Below the pieces are notes generated by a model. That model searched no databases. It saw nothing but the letters and a program-made list of their open reading frames with translations, and was not told the origin of the DNA. Shown here piece after piece: positions 43,735 through 53,385 of a stretch of DNA of 64,000 nt. The translations under genes and the position numbers were made by a program. The DNA is from Pseudomonas rhizophila. Its GTDB lineage: Bacteria > Pseudomonadota > Gammaproteobacteria > Pseudomonadales > Pseudomonadaceae. The stretch is taken from NCBI RefSeq assembly GCF_003033885.1, contig NZ_CP024081.1:2663462-2727461 (forward strand), written 5' to 3'. Numbering within the stretch: position 1 is the first letter of the stretch; every line of letters starts with the position of its first letter.

Positions 43735-45039
43735 ATGGATATGCGCAAGGGCGCTTTGATCAGCGGGGATTCGGGTTCCTACTCGGACCTCAATCGCCTG
43801 AACCAGCTCAAGGTCGGCGACAAGAACAGTGACGGTAACCTGCGCAAAGTGGCGCAGGAATTCGAGTCGCTGTTCATCGGTGAAATGCTCAAGTCCATGC
43901 GTGCGGCGACCGAGTCGATGGGCAAGGACAATCCGCTCAATACCGCTGAAGCCAAGCAGTACCAGGAAATGTACGACCAGCAGTTGGCCGTTTCCATGTC
44001 TCGCGAGGGCGGTGGTATCGGCCTGGCCGACGTGCTGCTGCGCCAGATGTCCAAGAACAAACCCCTGGTGTCAGGCGAGGCGGCAACGCTGTCGGCCGGC
44101 AAGCAGGAGCAAGCGTTGGACGAGGCCGTCAAGGCCCCGGTGCCGACGCCCATTGCCGCCGGCACGTTGCCCGACGGGCCATTGTCGCGCTCCAACGGCC
44201 AGCGTCCGCTGTGGGCTTCGCGGGCCGTGAGTGCGCCGCAAGGGGTGGGCGAGGGCGTTCACCGCAACGACATGGAATTGCTCAACCAGCGCCGCCTGGC
44301 CTTGCCGCCCAAACTGGCCGATCGGCTGCTTGCCGGGTTGGTGCCTTCGGCTGCCGCCGCGCCTGACGTCAAGGCGCAGAATATTTTGCCGGATCGTGCC
44401 ATCACCGCCGTCAAGCCTGCCACCGGCGAACTGGCCAATGGCGACTGGCTGGCCGCGCTCAAGGCGTCAGAGCCGAGCGAGTCCATGCAGGTGTACGGGC
44501 GTGCCGTGGCGCAGCCACCCCTGGCGCCAGCCCGCAAGGCCTTCCGCGATGCTGACGAGTTCGTCGATGCCATGCTGCCAATGGCCAAGGAAGCCGCGGA
44601 CCGTATCGGCGTGGACCCTCGTTACCTGGTGGCCCAGGCGGCCCTGGAAACCGGCTGGGGCAAGTCGGTCATGCGTCAGCCTGATGGCAGCAGCAGCCAC
44701 AACCTGTTCGGTATCAAGGCCAGCAAGAACTGGACGGGCGATTCGGCGCGGGCGATCACCAGCGAATTCCGCAATGGCGAGATGGTCAAGGAGACGGCCC
44801 AGTTCCGTTCCTACGCTTCGTATCGCGACAGCTTCCATGACCTGGTCAATCTGCTGCAAAGCAACAGTCGCTATCAAGATGTGCTGAAGTCGGCCGATAA
44901 CCCGGAACAGTTTGTGCGTGAGTTGCAGAAGGCCGGTTACGCCACCGACCCGAACTACGCCAGCAAGATTTCGAATATAGCCCGGCAGATGACCAGTTAC
45001 CAAAACTACGCTTCGGCTGGCGCCACTACGACTTTATAA
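43735..45039 (+). CDS. flgJ: Flagellar rod cap and muramidase FlgJ
   Basis: Encodes 434 residues in two parts. The N-terminal ~100 residues (VAQEFESLFIGEMLKSMRAATESMG) are the rod-capping domain; after a long linker rich in Ala/Pro, residues ~265-430 are a glucosaminidase-type domain with FVDAMLPMAKEAADRIGVDPRYLVAQAALETGWGKSVM, the Glu being the likely catalytic acid, and YASYRDSFHDLVNLL. It opens peptidoglycan for rod growth. The linker makes it longer than the E. coli protein (313). Confidence 0.95.
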   Translation: MDMRKGALISGDSGSYSDLNRLNQLKVGDKNSDGNLRKVAQEFESLFIGEMLKSMRAATESMGKDNPLNTAEAKQYQEMYDQQLAVSMSREGGGIGLADVLLRQMSKNKPLVSGEAATLSAGKQEQALDEAVKAPVPTPIAAGTLPDGPLSRSNGQRPLWASRAVSAPQGVGEGVHRNDMELLNQRRLALPPKLADRLLAGLVPSAAAAPDVKAQNILPDRAITAVKPATGELANGDWLAALKASEPSESMQVYGRAVAQPPLAPARKAFRDADEFVDAMLPMAKEAADRIGVDPRYLVAQAALETGWGKSVMRQPDGSSSHNLFGIKASKNWTGDSARAITSEFRNGEMVKETAQFRSYASYRDSFHDLVNLLQSNSRYQDVLKSADNPEQFVRELQKAGYATDPNYASKISNIARQMTSYQNYASAGATTTL

Positions 45040-45049
45040 GGTCTGAACC

Positions 45050-47116
45050 ATGAGTTTGCTCAACATCGGGATGTCGGGTCTGTCCGCAAGTCAGACCTCA
45101 TTGGTGACCACGGGTAACAACATTGCCAACGTTGATACCGCCGGTTATTCGCGTCAGCAGACCGTGCAGACCACCAAGGCGTCCAATCAATACGGCAACG
45201 TCTTCATCGGCTCCGGCACCACCCTGGCCGATGTGCGCCGGGTCTATAACGCCTACCTTGAAGCGCAGTTGAAGACCACGACCTCGCTCAACAGCGATGC
45301 GGCCGCGTATCAAGGGCAGATCACCCCGCTCGATGCCTTGCTGTCGGACAGCGGCACGGGCCTCAATGGCGCGCTGACCAAGTTCTTCGCCTCGGTGCAG
45401 AACGTCAACGCCAAGCCGGGCGATGATGCGTCCCGTCAGTTGCTGCTCAGCGATGCGCAAGCCTTGAGCAATCGTTTCAATTCGGTCGCCAGCCAATTGA
45501 CGGAGCAGAATCAGAACATCAACGGCAACCTGTCGAGCATGGTCGATCAGGTCAACAAACTGGCTACCACCGTCGCTCAGTTGAACAAGAAAATCGCCGA
45601 AGTCTCCAACTCCGGCGGTGCTCCCAACGACCTGCTCGACGCCCGCAACCAGACCATTCTCCAGCTCTCGGCCTTCACCGGCACTCAGATCGTGGAGAAC
45701 GGCAGCAGCCTGGACATCTACTTGGGTTCCGGCCAGCCTTTGGTGATGGGCAATACGGTCAACACCCTGGAAACCGTGCCGGACAAGAACGATCCGGGCC
45801 GCCTGGGGATCCAGCTCAATAGCGGTTCCAGTGTCATGGACCTCACCCAGGTACTTACCGGCGGCGAGATCGGCGGCCTGATGCGCTATCGCAGCACTGT
45901 GCTTGACCCGGCCATGAATGAACTGGGCCGCGTGGCCCTGGTGGTCGCCGACCAGATGAACGCGATCCAGGCCTCGGGCATCGACAAGAACGGCGCCTTC
46001 GGTTCCAACCTGTTCACCAACATCAACAGTGCCGCGCAGATGAGTCAGCGCAGTATTGCCGCGTTGAACAATAGCGCCGGTTCCGGCAACTTCAACGTGG
46101 CCATCGAAGACACCGGCGCGCTGACCACCAATGATTACAAGGTGAAGTTCACCAGCGCCACCGACTACACGGTCCAGCGCCTGCCTGACGGCACTTCGAT
46201 GGGTTCGTTCAATACCGCGACGACGCCGCCGCCGGTGATCGACGGCTTTTCGATGACCTTCGCCAATGGCACCGCTGCCGCTGGCGATTCGTTCAAGATC
46301 ACCCCGACCCGCAACGCGGCGACCAGTATCAAGACCGAGATGACCGACTCCAAGCGGTTGGCGATTGCCGCGCCGCTGGGCGCAGCCATCGTGCCGGGCG
46401 GCAGCGGTACGCTGACCATTCCGGCCAGCGGCCAGCCGACCATGACGTCGCAGTTGGACATCTACGACGAAGCCACCACCACCATCATCCAAAACGGCAT
46501 CAAGACCTCGATGCCAGTCAAGGTGGTCTTCGGCGCGACGTCCGCCGACGGTACCAGCCAGGCTTACCAGTTGCTCGATGCCACGGGTGTCGAGATCAGC
46601 AATGGCACGATCAAGCCCGGCCAGAGCAATACCTTGAGCCTGAGCGTTCCACTCAAGGATGCCAGCGGCAACCCGATCATGGACTCCTCGGCACCGCCGG
46701 TGCAGCGTACCGTCACCTTCGACATGTCGATTGCTGGCGCACCGTCCAACGGTGCCGCGATCGATGTGAGCGTCAGCCAGGCCGGCAGCCTGGATAACCG
46801 TAACGGCACTGTCCTGGCCGGTTTGCAGACTGCCAAGACCGTGGACACCGGTTCCGCCAGCAAGGGCATTTCGTTGAACGATGCCTACGGCAAGCTGGTG
46901 GAGGGCGTAGGTTCCAAGGCCGCCCAGGGCAAGCTCGACAGCGCTGCCACCGGCGCGATCCTGGATAACGCCAAGGGCGCTCGCGATTCGCTGTCGGGCG
47001 TGGACCTGGACGAAGAAACCGGCAACCTGGTCAAGTATCAGCAGTACTACACCGCGTCTTCGCAGATCATCAAGGCTGCGCAGGAAATCTTCAGCACATT
47101 GATCAACAGTCTTTAA
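45050..47116 (+). CDS. flgK: Hook-filament junction protein FlgK
   Basis: Encodes 688 residues, close to FlgK of P. aeruginosa. N-terminal LNIGMSGLSASQTSLVTTGNNIANVDTAGYSRQQ and C-terminal DLDEETGNLVKYQQYYTASSQIIKAAQEIFSTL are the HAP1 helices forming the junction core; the middle is variable outer-domain sequence. First hook-associated protein. It follows flgJ by 10 bases and precedes flgL by 13. Confidence 0.96.
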   Translation: MSLLNIGMSGLSASQTSLVTTGNNIANVDTAGYSRQQTVQTTKASNQYGNVFIGSGTTLADVRRVYNAYLEAQLKTTTSLNSDAAAYQGQITPLDALLSDSGTGLNGALTKFFASVQNVNAKPGDDASRQLLLSDAQALSNRFNSVASQLTEQNQNINGNLSSMVDQVNKLATTVAQLNKKIAEVSNSGGAPNDLLDARNQTILQLSAFTGTQIVENGSSLDIYLGSGQPLVMGNTVNTLETVPDKNDPGRLGIQLNSGSSVMDLTQVLTGGEIGGLMRYRSTVLDPAMNELGRVALVVADQMNAIQASGIDKNGAFGSNLFTNINSAAQMSQRSIAALNNSAGSGNFNVAIEDTGALTTNDYKVKFTSATDYTVQRLPDGTSMGSFNTATTPPPVIDGFSMTFANGTAAAGDSFKITPTRNAATSIKTEMTDSKRLAIAAPLGAAIVPGGSGTLTIPASGQPTMTSQLDIYDEATTTIIQNGIKTSMPVKVVFGATSADGTSQAYQLLDATGVEISNGTIKPGQSNTLSLSVPLKDASGNPIMDSSAPPVQRTVTFDMSIAGAPSNGAAIDVSVSQAGSLDNRNGTVLAGLQTAKTVDTGSASKGISLNDAYGKLVEGVGSKAAQGKLDSAATGAILDNAKGARDSLSGVDLDEETGNLVKYQQYYTASSQIIKAAQEIFSTLINSL

Positions 47117-47129
47117 GGAGTCGTAGCCC

Positions 47130-48695
47130 ATGCGAATTTCTACCGCCCAGTTTTACGAATCCACGGCTGCGAACTATCAGAAAAACTTCGCCAATGTGGT
47201 CAAGACCAGCGAAGAGGCCAGCAGCCTGGTGCGCGTCAATACCGCTGCCGATGACCCGGTAGGGGCTTCACGTCTGCTGCAACTGGGCACACAGGCCTCG
47301 ATGCTGGCTCAGTACGAAACCAACGCCAACACCATCAAGGCGACGCTGGGCACCACTGAAGCGGTGATGACCAGCATTGGCAACGTGCTGCAGCGCGCCA
47401 AGGAATTGGCCGTCGGTGCCGGCAACGCTGGCTACACCGACGCCGACCGCCAGGCCAACGCCTCGGAGCTGGCGCAGATCGAAGAGCAGTTGCTCAGCCT
47501 GATGAACAGCAAGGACGAAAACGGCAAGTACATTTTTGCCGGTTCCAAGGGCGACACCATCCCGTTCACCCGCAACAACGATGGCAGCTACAGTTACAAC
47601 GGTGACCAGGTGACCCTCGACCTGCCGGTCGGCGATACCATGTCGATGGCCACCAACAGCACCGGCTGGGAAGTGTTCCAGCAGGCCGTCAACACCAGCC
47701 GCAGCCAGGTCACCATGACCGCGCCGGCGGTGGACGATGGTCGCGTGGTGCTGTCCAACGGTCAGGTCTCGTCCAGTGTCAGCTACAACAGCAAATTCCG
47801 CAGCGGCGAACCCTATACCGTTGAATTCACCAGCGGCACGCAGCTGAGAATCACCGACTCCGGCGGCAACGACGTCACCGCCGAAGCCAGCCAGGGCGGC
47901 GCTTTTGATCCCAGCAGCAAAAAAGGTCAGGCGGTGCAGTTCCGTGGTCTGGAACTGACCCTGAACATCAATCTGCAAACCGGTGATGATGCCAATACCG
48001 TGTTGCCGGGCCATACCTTCACCCTGGCCGCCAAGCCGGACACCTTTGCCGCGACCCGCAGCCCGGGCAACCCGACCACCGTCCAGGTCACGGGCAGCGA
48101 GATCACCGACCCGGTGGCGTATCACGCCAGTTTCCCTACCGGTTCGGCCGTATTGAAGTTCACCAGCGCCACCGACTTCGACCTGTACGCCGCGCCGTTG
48201 ACCGCCAACAGCCAGCCGGTGTCCAGCGGCACCCTGGCCGGCAACGTGGCCACCGCCTCGGGCGTGAGCTTCACCCTGGACGGTACGCCCGGTGCGGACG
48301 ATCAGTTCAGCATCGCGGTCAATACTCACGAGACCCAGAACATTCTGGACACCGTGAACCAACTGAAAACCGCGTTGAGCACGCCAACCAACAACGATCC
48401 GATTGCGCTGCAAAAGCTGCAGGCTTCGCTGGCCTCCGGTATTGGCAACCTGGCCAGCGGCACCGATCAGTTGTCCAGCGCCTTGAGTTCGGTAGGTGGG
48501 CGTGGTCAGGCTCTGGAAACCCAAAGCGACACGAACCAGAGCCTGTTGTTGGCCAATAGCCAGACCCAATCGTCGATCCGCGATTCCGATCCGGCCGAAG
48601 TGATGACCCGCTTGACGTTGCAACAGACCATGCTGCAAGCCTCGCAACTGGCTTTCAGCAAGATCACCCAACTGGGCCTGTTCAACAAGATCTGA
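47130..48695 (+). CDS. flgL: Hook-filament junction protein FlgL
   Basis: Encodes 521 residues with flagellin-like ends: MRISTAQFYESTAANYQKNF ... VRVNTAADDPVGASRLLQLGTQASM at the N-terminus and EVMTRLTLQQTMLQASQLAFSKITQLGLFNKI at the C-terminus. It is the second hook-filament junction protein, on which flagellin assembles. The centre is expanded by roughly 200 residues compared with E. coli FlgL (317), as in other fluorescens-group strains. No strong terminator follows, so read-through to the glycosyltransferase gene is possible. Confidence 0.95.
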   Translation: MRISTAQFYESTAANYQKNFANVVKTSEEASSLVRVNTAADDPVGASRLLQLGTQASMLAQYETNANTIKATLGTTEAVMTSIGNVLQRAKELAVGAGNAGYTDADRQANASELAQIEEQLLSLMNSKDENGKYIFAGSKGDTIPFTRNNDGSYSYNGDQVTLDLPVGDTMSMATNSTGWEVFQQAVNTSRSQVTMTAPAVDDGRVVLSNGQVSSSVSYNSKFRSGEPYTVEFTSGTQLRITDSGGNDVTAEASQGGAFDPSSKKGQAVQFRGLELTLNINLQTGDDANTVLPGHTFTLAAKPDTFAATRSPGNPTTVQVTGSEITDPVAYHASFPTGSAVLKFTSATDFDLYAAPLTANSQPVSSGTLAGNVATASGVSFTLDGTPGADDQFSIAVNTHETQNILDTVNQLKTALSTPTNNDPIALQKLQASLASGIGNLASGTDQLSSALSSVGGRGQALETQSDTNQSLLLANSQTQSSIRDSDPAEVMTRLTLQQTMLQASQLAFSKITQLGLFNKI

Positions 48696-48788
48696 GCCGG
48701 TATCGACCGAGCCGCCAACCGTCTTTTTTAAGCGGTTCCGGGGCTCCGGCCTGAAAAGGTCGGGGCCCGCCGCTCGAGAGTTTTCGCC

Positions 48789-51700
48789 GTGAAACCATTG
48801 CCCCTCGTCAGTATTGTCATTCCTGCGTACAACCCCCGGTTCTTCGATCAGGCACTGCTCAGTGCCCTGGCCCAGACTTACGAGCAGATTGAAATCGTTG
48901 TTTGTGACGATTCGCCTGGCGATGAGATTCGCCGGATAGTCGATTCCTTCACTGAGCCGTCCCATCCGATCCGCTATCTGCGAAATCCGCAGCGACTGGG
49001 GCTTCAGGGCAACCTGTTGCGTTGTGTCGAAGAGGCCAGGGGCGAGTTCATCAAAGTGCTGTGCGACGATGATCGGCTGTTTGCGCCGAGCATTGCGATG
49101 CAGGCCCAGGTGCTGATCGATCACGCCGATGCCAGCGTGGTATTTGCCCTTCGCTTGTTGTGTGACGCTGGCAACTTCATCCTGCCGCCTCGCGTCGACA
49201 ATTGCCGATTCTCGCCGAACGATGCCCTGCTCAAGGGCGATGACATGCTGGCGATTTTCGAGAGCACGCCGACTAATTTCGTTGGTAATTTCAGTTCCGC
49301 CCTGATGCGCCGGGCCGATGTGCTCGAGCTGCTGCCAGCGCTGGTCCAGGGCGGAGCCGGTTTCGTTGCCACCCTCGACTTTGCCTTGTTTGTCTGTCTG
49401 ATGCGCCGCGGTAACCTGGCAGCGCTCAATACGGTTTTGAGTATCGAGCGCTTGTACCCTGAGCGTTTGAGCAAGACTGCTGAAATGCTCAAGGCTGCGA
49501 AAGTGGAGTGGCAATGGTTGGCGCAGATGCTCGCCGCACGCAACGGTGAAGCGGCTCCGGCCTCTGGCTGGGTGCGTTGCGTTGATCTGGACAAAGTCAC
49601 CGATCAGCCTCACGCCTGGCAGGAATTATGTGTGACCCGCGTGCTGGGCAATCGCAATACGGTCGTCAATGGCCGGGTAGGTGCCCAGAGCGAGAGTTAT
49701 GCCGAGTTCTACAGCGAGTGGCTGTCGATTCGTCGCTTCAGCGAGGTCGAGCAGCGTGTCATGCCTGCGCGCATCGACAGTTGGCCATTGCGTCCGAACA
49801 TCGTGCCGATTGTCATCGACAGTGCCGGCGACGACGTGGCATTGGCGACCACGCTGCGCAGCATAGAGGGCCAGCTCTATCCGGCCCAGGCTGTCGTGGT
49901 GCTTTCCGACGCCCGTTGTGAGGTCAATGATCGGGTGTTGCAGTTGCCTTATCAGTCCGACTGGGCGCGGCAACTCAATGCCATCGTTGCGCAGTTGGAG
50001 GGCGCACATTGGTTCTATCTTCTGCGTGCTGGCGATACCCTCCGTGATTCAGCGTTGTTGATCCTGGCCGAACGCGTGGCGGGCAAGAGCGGAATTCTCT
50101 GCGCTTACAGCGACGAAGGCGCGCTGGTAAACGGCGAGTCCATCGAGCCGGTGTTCAAGCCTGATTTCAACCTCGACCTGATGCGCGCCTATCCCTACGT
50201 CGGTCGGGCCCTGGCCTTCGAGCGTGAACGCTTCATGACCCTGGGCGGGTTCGACCCGGCTCGCGGTGAGCTGGCGCCTCACGATCTGCTCTGGCGGCTG
50301 GTGGAAGAGGCCGGCCCGCAAACCATCGAACACATTGCCGAGATCCAGGTTGAATCCACACTGAGCTTCGCCCAGTGGTTGTCGTGGCCCGAGGTGATCG
50401 AGGGCAACGCTCCTATGGTCGGCGCTCACCTGGAGCGTATTGGCGCACCTCACGAGATTCGCCAGGATGTGTTGCCGCTGATCAATCGCATCGACTACCG
50501 CTACGGCACCCGTCCGTTGGTGTCGATCATCCTGCGCACGGGTGATTCACTGGCAGCCTTGCAGCGCTGCTGCGAAAGCCTGATCGAGCGCACTGCCTAT
50601 ACGCACTATGAAATCCTGATCGTGGACAGCGGCGTCCGGGATTCGGCCATGCTTAGCTGGCTCGAGGACATGGCGCAGCTGGGCGCGAGCATGCTGCGCG
50701 TGCTTCGCTACGCCGGTGACGACAATGACGCCTCGGTGCGTAACTTTGCCGCGAGCCAGGCCCGGGGCGACTACCTGTTGCTGCTGAGCCCGCAGATTGT
50801 CATTTGCGAAAGTGACTGGTTGGACGAGATGATCAACCATGCCCTGCGTCCGGAAGTCGCGGTGGTCGGCGCAAGGATACTCAGCCCCCAGGGCACGATT
50901 GTCGGTGGTGGGCAGATTCTCGGGTTGGCCGGGCCGGTGGGATCACCATTTTACGGTGAGTCCGCGACCTCTCGTGGCTACATGCAACGTCTGCATACGA
51001 CCCAGAACTGGAGTTCGGTCAGCAGCGACTGCCTGATAGTGCGCAAGCAGGTGTTCGAGGAGCTGGGTTGTCTCGATGACGCGACGTTCACCCAGGGCCT
51101 CAGTGACGTCGATTTGTGCTTGCGTGCAGGTAAAGATGGCTACCTGGTGGTCTGGACACCCTACGCCAGCGTCATGCAAACGACCGGGCAATCGTCAGCC
51201 CAGCCGGAAGAAGTGTTGCAGGAGCGCGAACGCGAAGTTTTCTATCGCAAATGGTTGCCGCAGATTGCTCGTGACCCGGCTTACAGTCCTGCCTTGAGTC
51301 TTGGGGCTTCCAGTTTCAGTCTGGAACCGTCACTGCGCAATAACTGGAATCCGTTCTGCACCCGTGCATTGCCCTTGGTACTGGGACTGCCGGTCAACTC
51401 CACCGCGGTCGGCCACTATCGGGTCACCGCCCCGCTGGCCGAACTCGAAGCCAGCGGGCGGGTGATCGCCCGGGTGGCCTACGAGTCGCCTTCGACCGTG
51501 GAAATCGAGCGGCTGTCCCCGGATACCATCGTTTTGCAGGGGCGCTACAGCGAAGGCGCTGCCGGTGACATCCTGCGGATGAAGAAGTACTCCGGCGCCT
51601 TGCGGATTTTCGAGCTCGACGATTACGTCGTCAGTGCCCCCAAGAAAAATACTCACGCCCGTAACAAACCGGTCAACACCGAGCAGATGCTGCGCGAGGG

Positions 51701-52355
51701 AATTGGCTTGTGTGACCGGGTGGTGGTGACGACCCAGGCGCTGGCCGATGCCTTGTCGAGCATGCATAGCGAAATTCGGGTAGTGCCCAACATGCTGCCG
51801 CCCGAACCGTGGACCCGGTTGACCAGCCGGCGCGGAACATCTTCCAAGCCGCGGGTTGGCTGGGGCGGCGGGACCAGCCACAGCGGTGACCTGGAAATCA
51901 TTGCCGACGTCGTCCGCGAACTGGCCAATGAGGTGGAGTGGGTGTTCTTCGGGATGTGCCCGGACGCGTTACGCCCCTACATTCATGAGTTCCACGGCTC
52001 CGTCGGGTTGCAGACTTACCCGTTCAAACTGGCCAGCCTGAACCTTGACCTGGCGCTGGCGCCGCTGGAGTTCCACATCTTCAACGACTGCAAGAGCAAC
52101 CTGCGCTTGCTGGAATACGGCGCCTGCGGCTACCCGGTGATCTGCACCGACACCAAGGCCTACGACGGCTTCCTGCCGTGTACCAAGGTGCGCAGCAACA
52201 GTACCGAGGAATGGATCGCGGCAATCCGCATGCACCTGGCCGACCCTGACGCCAGCTACCGCATGGGCGATGAACTGCGCGAAGCGGTGCTTCGTGATTT
52301 CATGCTCAGCGGCGACAACTTGCAGCATTGGTTGTGGGGCTGGTTGCCGGACTGA
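48789..52355 (+). CDS. fgtA: Giant multidomain flagellar glycosyltransferase, FgtA-like
   Basis: Encodes 1188 residues from a GTG. Domains in order: a GT2 domain (1-~240; SIVIPAYNPRFFDQALLSAL, KVLCDDDRLF), a divergent GT2-like unit (~335-570), a second GT2 unit (~575-850; RPLVSIILRTGD, LSDVDLCLRAGKDGYLVVWT) and a C-terminal GT1/GT4-like domain (~860-1188; VNSTAVGHYRVTAPLAELEASG, LEYGACGYPVICTD). The position directly after flgL and the size match FgtA (PA1091), which glycosylates flagellin in P. aeruginosa. The several catalytic units suggest stepwise building of an oligosaccharide. Confidence 0.87.
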   Translation: MKPLPLVSIVIPAYNPRFFDQALLSALAQTYEQIEIVVCDDSPGDEIRRIVDSFTEPSHPIRYLRNPQRLGLQGNLLRCVEEARGEFIKVLCDDDRLFAPSIAMQAQVLIDHADASVVFALRLLCDAGNFILPPRVDNCRFSPNDALLKGDDMLAIFESTPTNFVGNFSSALMRRADVLELLPALVQGGAGFVATLDFALFVCLMRRGNLAALNTVLSIERLYPERLSKTAEMLKAAKVEWQWLAQMLAARNGEAAPASGWVRCVDLDKVTDQPHAWQELCVTRVLGNRNTVVNGRVGAQSESYAEFYSEWLSIRRFSEVEQRVMPARIDSWPLRPNIVPIVIDSAGDDVALATTLRSIEGQLYPAQAVVVLSDARCEVNDRVLQLPYQSDWARQLNAIVAQLEGAHWFYLLRAGDTLRDSALLILAERVAGKSGILCAYSDEGALVNGESIEPVFKPDFNLDLMRAYPYVGRALAFERERFMTLGGFDPARGELAPHDLLWRLVEEAGPQTIEHIAEIQVESTLSFAQWLSWPEVIEGNAPMVGAHLERIGAPHEIRQDVLPLINRIDYRYGTRPLVSIILRTGDSLAALQRCCESLIERTAYTHYEILIVDSGVRDSAMLSWLEDMAQLGASMLRVLRYAGDDNDASVRNFAASQARGDYLLLLSPQIVICESDWLDEMINHALRPEVAVVGARILSPQGTIVGGGQILGLAGPVGSPFYGESATSRGYMQRLHTTQNWSSVSSDCLIVRKQVFEELGCLDDATFTQGLSDVDLCLRAGKDGYLVVWTPYASVMQTTGQSSAQPEEVLQEREREVFYRKWLPQIARDPAYSPALSLGASSFSLEPSLRNNWNPFCTRALPLVLGLPVNSTAVGHYRVTAPLAELEASGRVIARVAYESPSTVEIERLSPDTIVLQGRYSEGAAGDILRMKKYSGALRIFELDDYVVSAPKKNTHARNKPVNTEQMLREGIGLCDRVVVTTQALADALSSMHSEIRVVPNMLPPEPWTRLTSRRGTSSKPRVGWGGGTSHSGDLEIIADVVRELANEVEWVFFGMCPDALRPYIHEFHGSVGLQTYPFKLASLNLDLALAPLEFHIFNDCKSNLRLLEYGACGYPVICTDTKAYDGFLPCTKVRSNSTEEWIAAIRMHLADPDASYRMGDELREAVLRDFMLSGDNLQHWLWGWLPD

Positions 52356-52380
52356 GCATGAGCTGTTTGGGCCGGAAAGC

Positions 52381-52412
52381 CTGTGGCGAGGGGATAAAAT
52401 TCCCTCGCCACT
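52381..52412. repeat. Short family B palindrome after fgtA
   Basis: CTGTGGCGAGGGGATAAAATTCCCTCGCCACT folds into a hairpin of about 11 bp with a short loop, 25 bases after the fgtA stop. It may act as a weak terminator or mRNA stabiliser. The rest of the 256-base gap to rfbF has no promoter I can support. Confidence 0.75.
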
Positions 52413-52611
52413 AAGATCAGTATTCAACCCTGTTTTGATTCAAATCCCCTCCGGCGAGCTGGCGCGTTTCCTGCAAGCCCCCCTCATATCGCCATAAAAC
52501 GAGCGCTTGCGGCATTCCGCGGCGCCCGGATCGGCATCGAAGGTGTAATCCCCGCGCCCGCAGAGCGAAACAACGCTTGGCCGAGCCCGGTGATGAACAA
52601 GAGGGGAGACG

Positions 52612-53385
52612 ATGAAGGCAGTTATCTTGGCAGGTGGTCTCGGCACGCGGATCAGCGAGGAGTCGCACCTCAAGCCAAAACCGATGATCGAAATCGGTGG
52701 CAAGCCAATTCTTTGGCACATCATGAAGCAGTATTCCGCTCATGGAATCCACGACTTCGTCATTTGCCTGGGCTACAAGGGCTACGCCATCAAGGACTTC
52801 TTCGCCAACTACTTCCTGCACACCTCCGATGTCACGTTCGACATGTGCAACAACCGCATGGACGTTCACCAGAACTACAGCGAGCCGTGGCGCGTGACCT
52901 TGATCGACACCGGTGAAGACACCATGACCGGCGGCCGGCTGCGGCGGGCGGCGCGTTATCTGGAAAACGAAGAGGCGTTTTGCTTTACCTATGGCGACGG
53001 CGTCTCGGACCTCAACATCGGTGCGCTGGTGGATTTTCACCTGGCGCACGGCAAGCTCGCCACGGTGACGGCAGTCCAGCCTCCTGGACGTTACGGTGCG
53101 CTGGAGCGTGACGGCGATAGCGTCCTGGGTTTCACCGAAAAACCTCGGGGTGACGGTGGCTGGATCAACGGTGGTTTTTTTGTCCTCTCGCCGAAGGTCC
53201 TGCCTTACATTGCTGACGATCAGACTTCCTGGGAGGCCGAGCCGCTGGCAGCGTTGGCAACGGAACAGCAACTGCAGGCGTTCCAGCACGACGGTTTCTG
53301 GCACCCGATGGACACCCTGCGCGATAAAAATCATCTTGAGGCCCTGTGGCAAAGCGGGGAGGCCCCATGGAAACAATGGGGTTGA
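52612..53385 (+). CDS. rfbF: Glucose-1-phosphate cytidylyltransferase
   Basis: Encodes 257 residues. The nucleotidyltransferase signature LAGGLGTRISEESHLKPKPMIEIGGKPILWHIMKQYS at the N-terminus is that of RfbF, which makes CDP-glucose from CTP and glucose-1-phosphate; the family length is 257. FCFTYGDGVSDL and VTAVQPPGRYG are also family motifs. GGGGAG lies 5 bases upstream. Its 3' end overlaps rfbG by 19 bases. First gene of the CDP-sugar cassette. Confidence 0.95.
   Translation: MKAVILAGGLGTRISEESHLKPKPMIEIGGKPILWHIMKQYSAHGIHDFVICLGYKGYAIKDFFANYFLHTSDVTFDMCNNRMDVHQNYSEPWRVTLIDTGEDTMTGGRLRRAARYLENEEAFCFTYGDGVSDLNIGALVDFHLAHGKLATVTAVQPPGRYGALERDGDSVLGFTEKPRGDGGWINGGFFVLSPKVLPYIADDQTSWEAEPLAALATEQQLQAFQHDGFWHPMDTLRDKNHLEALWQSGEAPWKQWG

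Noticed and set aside
48696..48788. GGGGCTCCGGCC...GGTCGGGGCCC hairpin before fgtA as a terminator of the flg operon
   Set aside because: The stem has mismatches and no T-run follows, so read-through cannot be excluded.
45098..49613. Long minus-strand open frames opposite flgK, flgL and the start of fgtA
   Set aside because: They are shadows of the flagellar genes, low-complexity in composition, with no ribosome sites or family motifs.
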